Positions 54,270-61,289 of a stretch of 64,000 nt of DNA are shown piece after piece (the first letter of the stretch is position 1; each line of letters opens with the position of its first letter). This DNA is from Cyanobacteria bacterium FACHB-471 (GTDB taxonomy: Bacteria; Cyanobacteriota; Cyanobacteriia; Elainellales; Elainellaceae): NCBI GenBank assembly GCA_014695345.1, contig JACJOC010000115.1:280528-344527 (forward strand), read 5' to 3'. Under the pieces are notes generated by a model. It was given only the letters and a program-made list of their open reading frames with translations. It was not told the origin of the DNA and did no database searches. Both the position numbers and the translations under genes were made by a program.

Positions 54270-54776
54270 TTACTCCTGCCTCATTGCCTGCTCAATCCGC
54301 TTAGCGAGCCGCTCATCAACCTTAGAAACTTGTTCCCAGGCTTCACTCACTAGTTCACACTCGGCTTCGGTGCGAGCGCCGCCAGATGCCAGGATTGCAG
54401 CAACCTGAGCCGCTAACGCTTCCTCGACTCCTGCCTTTGTGAGTTGCTTTAGGAATTGCTCGTGCAGCCTGTAGCACTCTTTAACCTGGTTCAGTAGCGC
54501 CTCAGCAAAATCGAATTGACGAAAGGGATCGAACTCTTCAAGACCTTTCAAAATGTCAAACATCTCAACGGAACGAGGGCTATCTGTGTCTGGCTTCCAG
54601 ACATCCTCCATCGTCTCGCCTGTGCTGTTCAGGTGATAGGCAAAGATGCTGGTTAAAAGGAGCAGCTTTTCATCAACATTGAGGGCTTCAAGCCTTGCCC
54701 CGTACCGCTCCTGAAGGTTGTCGAAGAAATCGCCTGATAAGCCGTTGTAGCCAAGCAATTCTGATTTTTGAGCCAT
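54270..54776 (-). CDS. Soluble helical protein, unknown
   Basis: 168 residues, mostly acidic helices (LSGDFFDNLQERYGARLEALNVDEKLLLLTSIFAYHL; FDFAEALLNQVKECYRLHEQFLKQL; AALAAQVAAILASGG-like). No motif is recognised. It lies inside the operon from the ParM-like gene to the ATPase, 69 bp downstream of the 61-residue gene and directly before the 48-residue membrane protein gene. Confidence 0.65.
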   Translation of the reverse strand: MAQKSELLGYNGLSGDFFDNLQERYGARLEALNVDEKLLLLTSIFAYHLNSTGETMEDVWKPDTDSPRSVEMFDILKGLEEFDPFRQFDFAEALLNQVKECYRLHEQFLKQLTKAGVEEALAAQVAAILASGGARTEAECELVSEAWEQVSKVDERLAKRIEQAMRQE

Positions 54777-54845
54777 GATTGAGGAATCTCCTGTAATTAG
54801 CTTTGTGGGAGTGCCAGCCCAGAACTTTGGTCGGGGACGGGCTGG

Positions 54846-55031
54846 TTATCTGCGTTCTGCAAGAGTTTTGACAATTTGCTGACACAGTTCTGTCAGGGTT
54901 TGAGCGTTTAAGCTGACCTGCCCAGTGGATTTGTAGAACCCCAGCGGGTCATGCTCAATCTCAATGCCAACTACTGAAAAGATTTTGTTGGCTCCAATCA
55001 GCGTGACGCTTCGGTTTGTAGCGTTAGTCAT
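54846..55031 (-). CDS. Small protein, unknown
   Basis: 61 residues (MTNATNRSVTLIGANKIFSVVGIEIEHDPLGFYKSTGQVSLNAQTLTELCQQIVKTLAERR reads as strands followed by a C-terminal helix). Its ATG overlaps the stop of the ParR-like gene by four bases (ATGA), so it is translationally coupled. Function unknown. Confidence 0.65.
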   Translation of the reverse strand: MTNATNRSVTLIGANKIFSVVGIEIEHDPLGFYKSTGQVSLNAQTLTELCQQIVKTLAERR

Positions 55032-55303
55032 AGCTCGATCGGCTCCGTGAACTTGAAATCAGTAGATGCAGACTCAGGCTTTGCAGTAGGGGCGATCGAG
55101 GTAACTGGTTGCGTGTAGTACTTTGATGGGCTTGGGTCTGGGTATCGATTTGGGTCAAGTTCCCAGGTTTCAATCAGGTGCTTGCCATACCGTGAAACCA
55201 TCAAAGCAATTGCTTGGGAGGGGCTTGTAGTCTTGGTTGTGGACTGAATTTGGTCAACTACTGCTCTAATTTCTGGGTCTAAGACGATGCGTGAGTTTGC
55301 CAT
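55028..55303 (-). CDS. ParR-like DNA-binding partition protein
   Basis: 91 residues. The N-terminal half SRIVLDPEIRAVVDQIQSTTKTTSPSQAIALMVSRYGKHLIE fits a ribbon-helix-helix DNA-binding domain; the C-terminal part is disordered and ends with the acidic-hydrophobic FKFTEPIEL, as expected for a tail that binds actin filaments. ParR proteins link parC DNA to ParM filaments. It begins 13 bp after the ParM-like gene. The assignment rests on position, size and fold pattern, not on a matched family. Confidence 0.65.
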   Translation of the reverse strand: MANSRIVLDPEIRAVVDQIQSTTKTTSPSQAIALMVSRYGKHLIETWELDPNRYPDPSPSKYYTQPVTSIAPTAKPESASTDFKFTEPIEL

Positions 55304-55316
55304 TGGTAGTTTTTCC

Positions 55317-56324
55317 TCACAGTCTCGCCATGCCCGAAATGCTTATAAACTGCGGATCAGGAGCAATTCTGAAGCGTCCTTTAGTAGCTGCCTGCAATGG
55401 TTCTGCAAGTGGAGCAGAGCCACCGACAACGATCACTTCGCCTAGCTCACCAGAGCTAAGCCAGCGCCCCCAGCGAGTCTTTACCTCACCTCGAATCTCA
55501 TCAAGCCACTCAGCACGAGCATTCTCAAAAGCACCTCGGAAGTTAATGCCGGAGGTGCCTAGTTCATAATCACCACGCTCAATGCCGTCCATAACTGCGG
55601 CAAGTGGGGCTGATGCACCAATTTGAGCATTTAGCCGAACGCTGATTTTGATTGCTAGTTCCTTAGTCCCCGGCAGTATCAGGTCTGCATCTCGCATTAA
55701 CGAGCCGGAGACGCTGTACAGCCGTCCGATGCCTGTTCCACCACCCAAATCCAAAACACCATTGATGTTCTGGCGGCTGCGATAGAATCCGTTGCTAGAT
55801 GCCCATTTGTAAGCAGCAAGGGTTTCATCAATCGGTTCAACCTTGCGAACTGTGGCGATCAGAGACTCACCATTGCGAGTGAATTCATGAGTACCTTCGA
55901 TCGCTCTGACCTGTTTAACTGCTAGCTCCGAACGGCTGGTAGGAAGGGCGATTGCTAGCCGCTCTACTCTTACTGCGTTCTGCCCTGGATTTGGCTCCAA
56001 TGCAGCCAAGACAAGCTTTCTCGCCAGTTCGCACTTGTCATCCTGAACGACTGGTGTGCCCTGATTGTCACGGGCTACAGCACCCAAAACGAAATGCTCA
56101 CTCTCAAACTCAATCACGACGCTCTGATCGTCCGGCTGCATATCCTGCCAGCTTGGGTCAAAGTGCTTGATGAATGCCGGGATGCTGCGAACTCGACCGC
56201 AAGGATCAAGCCATTGCAGCGTTCTATTGCCGCCGTCGAAGCAGACTAAAGAGCGGATTAGCCCTGTGTTCTCTAGATGTTCGCTAGATGTCCCCTTCGT
56301 GGACTTAGGCAAAACTGAAGCCAT
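55317..56324 (-). CDS. ParM/StbA-like actin-family ATPase
   Basis: 335 residues from ATG 56324 (CAGGAGA eight bases upstream). Actin-fold elements are visible: phosphate-1 loop VCFDGGNRTLQW (~28-38), a connecting region, phosphate-2 loop NGVLDLGGGTGIGRLYSV, and the adenosine motif VIVVGGSAPLAEPL near the end. ParM forms filaments that push plasmid copies apart. It is the first gene of a seven-gene minus-strand run that includes the ParR-like, small, membrane and ATPase proteins. The family call is confident, though the sub-type is not. Confidence 0.85.
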   Translation of the reverse strand: MASVLPKSTKGTSSEHLENTGLIRSLVCFDGGNRTLQWLDPCGRVRSIPAFIKHFDPSWQDMQPDDQSVVIEFESEHFVLGAVARDNQGTPVVQDDKCELARKLVLAALEPNPGQNAVRVERLAIALPTSRSELAVKQVRAIEGTHEFTRNGESLIATVRKVEPIDETLAAYKWASSNGFYRSRQNINGVLDLGGGTGIGRLYSVSGSLMRDADLILPGTKELAIKISVRLNAQIGASAPLAAVMDGIERGDYELGTSGINFRGAFENARAEWLDEIRGEVKTRWGRWLSSGELGEVIVVGGSAPLAEPLQAATKGRFRIAPDPQFISISGMARL

Positions 56325-56479
56325 GCTGATTATTCTCCTGTCTAAATTTGGTAGAAGCTTTGCAATTACTGGCGTTAAGACCCCTCCGAAGCAGCAGGCA
56401 AGAGACAATCGCCTGGTTTTCCCTGTTCGCAGCGTGTTCTCTTGCTGTCCATTGCTTGAACAGATGCTAGCATAATTTT

Positions 56480-56593
56480 ACTCAAATCTGAGTCAAAATT
56501 GAGTCAAATAAGAGTAAAATTCTTAGGTAGGCTGACTAAAAACAAATCTGCAGTGCTTAGGCGTTATTCTGTGAGTGAAATATGAGTCAAATT
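56480..56593. promoter_or_regulatory. parC-like array of 11-bp direct repeats
   Basis: TGAGTCAAAAT (56489-56499), TGAGTCAAATA (56500-56510) and AGAGTAAAATT (56511-56521) are consecutive 11-bp repeats. Two more, TGAGTGAAATA (56572-56582) and TGAGTCAAATT (56583-56593), follow 50 bp later. An inverted GATTTGAGT lies at 56480-56488. Two blocks of 11-bp repeats flanking a spacer resemble the parC centromere of plasmid R1. The right block covers the start of the 56582 gene, so it may also repress that gene. The interval 56325-56479 holds no gene and probably the parM promoter. Confidence 0.65.
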
Positions 56594-56902
56594 TTGATCC
56601 GGCAAGAGATGCCCAAAAAGACCGATCGGCTTCAAATTCCTGGCATTGGAGAGTGGTATGCAGATTTGCTGCGTATCGACGCGACGATTAACGAGCGCAG
56701 CGAACCGCAGCAAGCTAGTAGCTTGTTATGCTCCAAGCTTCAGGAGAGAGAGCCACGCATTAGAGAGCGGGTCAAATACCTGGCAGACAAGAGGGGCATT
56801 ACCTTCGAGGAAATGTGGAACGATATCCTCACCGGGAAGTTTGAGAAGCTGACTCCTGAAGAATTTGCAGAGCTAAAACAGCTTGAACAAGCTGATTCCT
56901 GA
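56582..56902 (+). CDS. Small protein, unknown, divergent from the ParM-like gene
   Basis: 106 residues (MSQILIRQEMPKKTDRLQIPGIGEWYADLLRIDATINERSEPQQASSLLCSKLQEREPRIRERVKYLADKRG...), mainly helical and charged, ending TPEEFAELKQLEQADS. The start codon lies inside an 11-bp repeat, so partition-protein binding would control it. No family recognised. Confidence 0.6.
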   Translation: MSQILIRQEMPKKTDRLQIPGIGEWYADLLRIDATINERSEPQQASSLLCSKLQEREPRIRERVKYLADKRGITFEEMWNDILTGKFEKLTPEEFAELKQLEQADS

Positions 56903-57017
56903 AGCAATTGAAATGCAGCTCTGAGTTACTGAAGCTAAAGGAAGATTTACACAAAAGTGCCAGCAAATTGGTTTAAAAAACCATCAGTTTACTAATAGCA
57001 AAGCAGGCATCTTAGTT

Positions 57018-57031
57018 ACTTCTACAGAAGT
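57018..57031 (+). repeat. Element-specific palindromic repeat, copy 6
   Basis: ACTTCTACAGAAGT preceded by TTAGTT, in the gene-free stretch 56903-57218. No other feature is seen there apart from copy 7. Confidence 0.9.
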
Positions 57032-57062
57032 GAAAGCGGTAAAAAGTCAGCATTTTCTAGCT

Positions 57063-57076
57063 ACTTCTACAGAAGT
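57063..57076 (+). repeat. Element-specific palindromic repeat, copy 7
   Basis: ACTTCTACAGAAGT preceded by CTAGCT, 45 bp after copy 6. Confidence 0.9.
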
Positions 57077-57218
57077 AATAAACTTCTCCGTTTAGTTTCG
57101 CAAAACAGTTTACGTTTTTTGGGTTATTTACTCCAAATCGATGTAAAAGTATTTGCCAGCACTGCGTTTCAGGATGATAGTATGTATTCGTGGTATTGGA
57201 GAATCGGAGAATTTTCTA

Positions 57219-57434
57219 ATGACTGCTTTGCCCAAGCAAGAAATAAATCGAGGTGGAAGACCTTCAATTCCTCCAGAAGAAGAACTAAGTGAAACTGTTC
57301 GGCTCAGGATTCGCAAAGCTGATCATCAACGGCTGAGGAAAATAGCAAAAGCGACTCAAAAAACTGGTTCAGAATTGCTTCGTCAAGCTTGGCTCGAATA
57401 TGCCGACAAGTATTTAGGCTCGGAGGTTGTTTAA
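57219..57434 (+). CDS. Small RHH-like DNA-binding protein
   Basis: 71 residues from ATG 57219 (CGGAGA about eight bases upstream). RGGRPSIPPEEELSETVRLRIRKADHQRLRKIAKATQKTGSELLRQAWLEYADKYL has the strand-helix-helix layout of MetJ/Arc/CopG-type regulators, often plasmid copy or partition regulators. It precedes the replication gene, so control of replication is a reasonable guess. A terminator-like stem follows. Confidence 0.65.
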   Translation: MTALPKQEINRGGRPSIPPEEELSETVRLRIRKADHQRLRKIAKATQKTGSELLRQAWLEYADKYLGSEVV

Positions 57435-57443
57435 ACGCGAAAA

Positions 57444-57487
57444 CGACCGCTCCCCTAGAAAAGTTGCGGTCGCCCTCATTTTTTTGT
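57444..57487 (+). terminator. Probable terminator after the RHH-like gene
   Basis: CGACCGC (57444-57450) pairs with GCGGTCG (57466-57472), then CCCTCATTTTTTT. Confidence 0.7.
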
Positions 57488-57575
57488 TGTAAAACCCATC
57501 TCCTGAAATGCTTTAAGTCGACTGGCATCGATTCAAAGCTAAGGGGTGGGATTATCGAACAGGATTGTTTTGTCT

Positions 57576-57803
57576 ATGCAAAACTCTTACAGTTACGATT
57601 CTAATTCCCTTGAACCAGATAGCGCAACACTTAAGCCAAAATGTAGCGCTTACTCCTCTCAAAGTAGCACAATACCAATCTCGCTCAGCCCTGAATTAGA
57701 CCGGGAACTTGACAAACTTTGGAGTCCAGAAGCCAGTCTAGCTGTAGATCGGAGGCTGTGGCATCACGAAGTTGAGTTTGGGATTAGGGAGGCACAGAAA
57801 TGA
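57576..57803 (+). CDS. Small protein translationally coupled to the replication gene
   Basis: 75 residues from ATG 57576 (MQNSYSYDSNSLEPDSATLK), Ser-rich at the start and helical at the end (LSPELDRELDKLWSPEASLAVDRRLWHHEVEFGIREAQK). Its stop overlaps the ATG of the replication gene (ATGA), so both are expressed together. Function unknown. Confidence 0.6.
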   Translation: MQNSYSYDSNSLEPDSATLKPKCSAYSSQSSTIPISLSPELDRELDKLWSPEASLAVDRRLWHHEVEFGIREAQK

Positions 57804-60800
57804 TTTTTGTGCCTACCAAGCAACAAAATCCGTGTTCAATCTGTAGCGATGTATCGGGCAAGTGTCGTGAGACGGATACAACCCATCTATGCATGAACCT
57901 CTCCGACAGCAGTGACGCTGCTCCGGGCTTCAGGTTTATTGGTCGAACCAAAGACGGGCTTTGGGGTAAGTGGGTTGTAGATGATGGTCAAGTTTGGATT
58001 GAGCAACAGCGTGAAGAATGGCGACGCGATCGACAACAGCGGATTGAAGCTAGAGCCTTACAAGAAGCTCAGCGACGTGCTGAGGCTATGCCAGCAGCAG
58101 AGCGCAATCGCTACTATCGGGAATTGCTCAGTCAGCTAACGTTGCATCCAGTAGATAAAGAGGATTTACGGCAGCGTGGGCTATCTGATGCAGAGATTCA
58201 AGCAGGTGATTTCCGATCAGTAGAACAATGGCAGCGGCTTGAGCAAGAGCTACCTATCTCGCTACCGGGAGTCAATCTGGACGGACTAAGCCTTAATACT
58301 CAGCCAGGGTATCTCTGTCCGATCAGAGATATCAACGGGCTGATTGTTGGTTTCCAGATTCGCCTGAGAGGTGTGGCTGAAGATGGGCGTTATCGCTGGC
58401 TCACAAGTGTCACCAAGAAGCGCCCAAACGGAGCAAGACCACACTTGTCAAATGGCGAATTGCCCTTGGCTGTCTTTCGTCCAGGTTTAGTTACCAGCAA
58501 TGCGATCGCATTAGTTGAAGGTGTTGGGGCAAAGCCCCACATCGCATGTCTACGGCTAAAACAAACGGTTCTTGGCGCTGCCGGTGGTCTGTTTGTAAGT
58601 AGCCCTGAAACATTTAAGGCAGCTTTAGAGCGGCTTGCTCGTGAGCAGGACAGCAGGGATATCGTTGATTACCTGGATGCTGGCGATATCGTCAATTCAC
58701 ACGTAATGCGACGACGGCGCGAGATTTGGAAGCTTTTGCAGCAGTGGGGCTTTACCGTGCGGGTCGGCTGGTGGGGACAATTTGACAAAAGCCAACCAGA
58801 CATTGACGAGTTAAGCAACCTGAGCCAGATTCAAATCATTACGACCGCCAAGCTTGAGGCGATCATTCATGAATTCATCAATCCCAAATTTGACTGGCTT
58901 GGTGGCATCAAGCGACAACTGAGAAAGGCAAGAAAACGACCTGCTGGCGGTTTTGCTTCTATTCCAGGTCAAAGACAACCTGTTGATCAGACTGTTGTTA
59001 CCTATCAAGCTGGTGAACGCTTGCAAACCTGGCAGCAGGCGATTGAGAGTGGTTGTCAATTCATTCTTGACCAGTCTAGTACGGGTACAGGCAAGAGCTA
59101 TGACTCTGGTAAGGCTGAACCTGAAATGTTTGGGGTAAGGCAAATTGCTTACGTCAGTACTCAACACCGAAACCCAACGGTAGACACGCTAGATGTAAGT
59201 AATGGATGGATTGACCTGGAAGCAAGGCACGGAGGGATTTCCAGGGAAACAACTCCAAACGGGAACTCTCGACTTAGAAGGGCTACAAAAGGAGAGTCTT
59301 ATGTAGTGCCACCCAACTGCGTCAGCAATGGAGTAATCAGTGCTTTAAGAAACAAAAACGTGACTGGTGCAGATACAGCGTCTCTAATCTGCGGAACTTG
59401 CCCCTTGAGAGAAGCTTGTTCCCATTCTGAAGGGACAGGATATGGATTTCTTCATCAGCGGCGTAATGCTCTGAGCAGCCCCAAATTGAGAGCGCATCCT
59501 GATAGCCAACCGAATCCTGAAGAATACGATTACTCAGAAGCAGTGCTTTTATGGGACGAACCAGGCGAAAGCTTTAGCACCTCTACAGAAGTAAGGGTTT
59601 GTTTGCAAGATCTAGAGAAGCTGATCAGCACTCTGTCGGTGAACTCGCCTGAACGACTTGAAGAGGTTCGACCTTTATTAATAGAAGCACTGCTGCCCTA
59701 CATAGACGGTTCGGTTAAGCTACCTAGATTCGGAATTGACCACACTGGGCTAGTTGAACGGCTACCAGCGCTACAGAATCTAGATATCAGTGCTTTAGAG
59801 AGGGCGCAGGCTCCAGACTTAAGCCTGCTAAACACAACCGCAGAACATGGGGTAGATTTAGCCGATTTACCTGCCTCAGTACGAAGACGATTCACTGATC
59901 AAGATTCTTCTAAAGCTGAGCAGATAGACCAACTAGTTGTTAAACAATGGCTCCCGCAACTGCTGCGAACCTTAAGGGGTGAGATTTCAGGAGCCTCATC
60001 GCATCTAGGCTATGAAGGACTAACAATCACTCTTCCTGATGAGCGTCATCGAATGATCGCTAAGTCAGCTAGGGCTGTGGTTTTTTTAGATGCGACGATT
60101 ACTCGTGAAGATTTGGCGTTAAAGCTTAGATGCTCGCCTGACAATATTTTTGCTTGTCAGCAAGACATTCCTGGTCACAGCAACCTTCAAATTACCCAAG
60201 TGACGGACTTGGGGCGAATGGGAATGCAGCGAGGCAAAGAACAGCAGCGACGGCTTGCTGCAATCATTACCCGCTATCAGCAGCTTGACCCAACGGCTAA
60301 AGTGATCGATTTCAAACGGTTTGTTCAAGACAGCATGGGGGCATGGTGGCGTGACAGTCGAGGGGTGAACGATTTTGAGCAGGTCAGCACCCTAATTCTC
60401 GCCGGAACCCCATGTCGTAATCTGTCAGCTTTGCAGGCTGAATATGCGGTACTGACAGGTAGCTACCCTAATCAAGATGACTCAAAGTTTGAGTCATTCG
60501 TTAATCGGACAATTCTTGCAGATATCCGTCAAGCAATCGGGCGACTCAGAGCGCACCGTAGACCGGATGAGCAGTTGCAGGTGGTTATTTGCTCAGACTT
60601 TGATCTGAGTGCATTAGACATGCATGTTGAGCAGGTAGCAGCCAAAGAAATCACTCTAGAAGCTGCCTCAAAACCTGAGATTGCTTGGCAAAGCATTCTA
60701 AATTGCGTTCAGGGTTGGTTTACGCAGACGGGTGAACTGCCAACTCAAGTAGAAGTTTCAAGCAGAACAGGACTCAAGCAGAGTCACATTAGCAAGCTTG

Positions 60801-61102
60801 CAGCAACGTTTGCAGATGGCTGGCAAGGGCTGAAGCGGTTGGTCTGTGCCTTGGTTAAGCCACCACCGAAGGATGAAACTCCCTTGTCTGAGGATGAAGC
60901 TTGGGTTGCTGAGCAGTACCTACCAGTCGTAGCTACTGAATGCAAGGGAACAGCACTTGCAACAGAGCTAAATACCCTGATTGAGATGTTTAGTTGGCAG
61001 CGATGGGCACAGGTCTTAGCTCATACACCCTATGAGCTTAGGTTAGACCTGGTTGCGGCTTTGTTCAGAGGAAATTTTGAAGTTCAGAATCCGGTGGGCT
61101 AG
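57800..61102 (+). CDS. CyRepA1-like plasmid replication protein (primase-like plus helicase)
   Basis: 1100 residues. A zinc-binding N-terminus (C12, C15, C22, C31) leads to a Toprim-like region (AIALVEGVGAKPHIACL, Glu240; DIVDYLDAGD). A helicase domain follows: Walker A STGTGKS (~427-433), a four-cysteine cluster (C507, C531, C534, C540; CGTCPLREAC) as in iron-sulfur helicases, Walker B LLWDEPGE (~584-590), LDATITRE and motif VI DIRQAIGRLRAHR (908-920). A helix-turn-helix lies near the C-terminus (VSSRTGLKQSHISKLA). This layout fits the cyanobacterial plasmid replication family CyRepA1. Repeat copy 8 lies inside it. Confidence 0.82.
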   Translation: MIFVPTKQQNPCSICSDVSGKCRETDTTHLCMNLSDSSDAAPGFRFIGRTKDGLWGKWVVDDGQVWIEQQREEWRRDRQQRIEARALQEAQRRAEAMPAAERNRYYRELLSQLTLHPVDKEDLRQRGLSDAEIQAGDFRSVEQWQRLEQELPISLPGVNLDGLSLNTQPGYLCPIRDINGLIVGFQIRLRGVAEDGRYRWLTSVTKKRPNGARPHLSNGELPLAVFRPGLVTSNAIALVEGVGAKPHIACLRLKQTVLGAAGGLFVSSPETFKAALERLAREQDSRDIVDYLDAGDIVNSHVMRRRREIWKLLQQWGFTVRVGWWGQFDKSQPDIDELSNLSQIQIITTAKLEAIIHEFINPKFDWLGGIKRQLRKARKRPAGGFASIPGQRQPVDQTVVTYQAGERLQTWQQAIESGCQFILDQSSTGTGKSYDSGKAEPEMFGVRQIAYVSTQHRNPTVDTLDVSNGWIDLEARHGGISRETTPNGNSRLRRATKGESYVVPPNCVSNGVISALRNKNVTGADTASLICGTCPLREACSHSEGTGYGFLHQRRNALSSPKLRAHPDSQPNPEEYDYSEAVLLWDEPGESFSTSTEVRVCLQDLEKLISTLSVNSPERLEEVRPLLIEALLPYIDGSVKLPRFGIDHTGLVERLPALQNLDISALERAQAPDLSLLNTTAEHGVDLADLPASVRRRFTDQDSSKAEQIDQLVVKQWLPQLLRTLRGEISGASSHLGYEGLTITLPDERHRMIAKSARAVVFLDATITREDLALKLRCSPDNIFACQQDIPGHSNLQITQVTDLGRMGMQRGKEQQRRLAAIITRYQQLDPTAKVIDFKRFVQDSMGAWWRDSRGVNDFEQVSTLILAGTPCRNLSALQAEYAVLTGSYPNQDDSKFESFVNRTILADIRQAIGRLRAHRRPDEQLQVVICSDFDLSALDMHVEQVAAKEITLEAASKPEIAWQSILNCVQGWFTQTGELPTQVEVSSRTGLKQSHISKLAATFADGWQGLKRLVCALVKPPPKDETPLSEDEAWVAEQYLPVVATECKGTALATELNTLIEMFSWQRWAQVLAHTPYELRLDLVAALFRGNFEVQNPVG
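59579..59592 (+). repeat. Element-specific palindromic repeat, copy 8 (one mismatch)
   Basis: ACCTCTACAGAAGT preceded by TTTAGC, inside the replication gene, read as TSTEV. Confidence 0.8.
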
Positions 61103-61109
61103 GAGAGAA

Positions 61110-61289
61110 ATGAGCGGATTAAAGATACTCAAACAGACGGTGAAGCAATTCACTCAAGCTAGACAGAAAGCTCTCTCCGAGTGCCAGCAAAACTGTGAGC
61201 TAGCCTGCAACGAGTGCCTTTATCGTTGCTTAGATGAAGTTAAAGCTTCAGAAACACCTGAATCTCCCAATTCAGAAAGCGCTGCCTAG
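61110..61289 (+). CDS. Small cysteine-rich protein beside the integrase
   Basis: 59 residues from ATG 61110 (AGGAGA just upstream, seven bases past the replication gene stop). The middle holds five cysteines (ECQQNCELACNECLYRCL), with spacing C-x3-C-x3-C-x2-C-x3-C, and an acidic Ser-rich tail. Its end overlaps the convergent integrase gene by 50 bp. Size and position would suit a recombination directionality or metal-binding accessory factor, but nothing proves this. Confidence 0.6.
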   Translation: MSGLKILKQTVKQFTQARQKALSECQQNCELACNECLYRCLDEVKASETPESPNSESAA

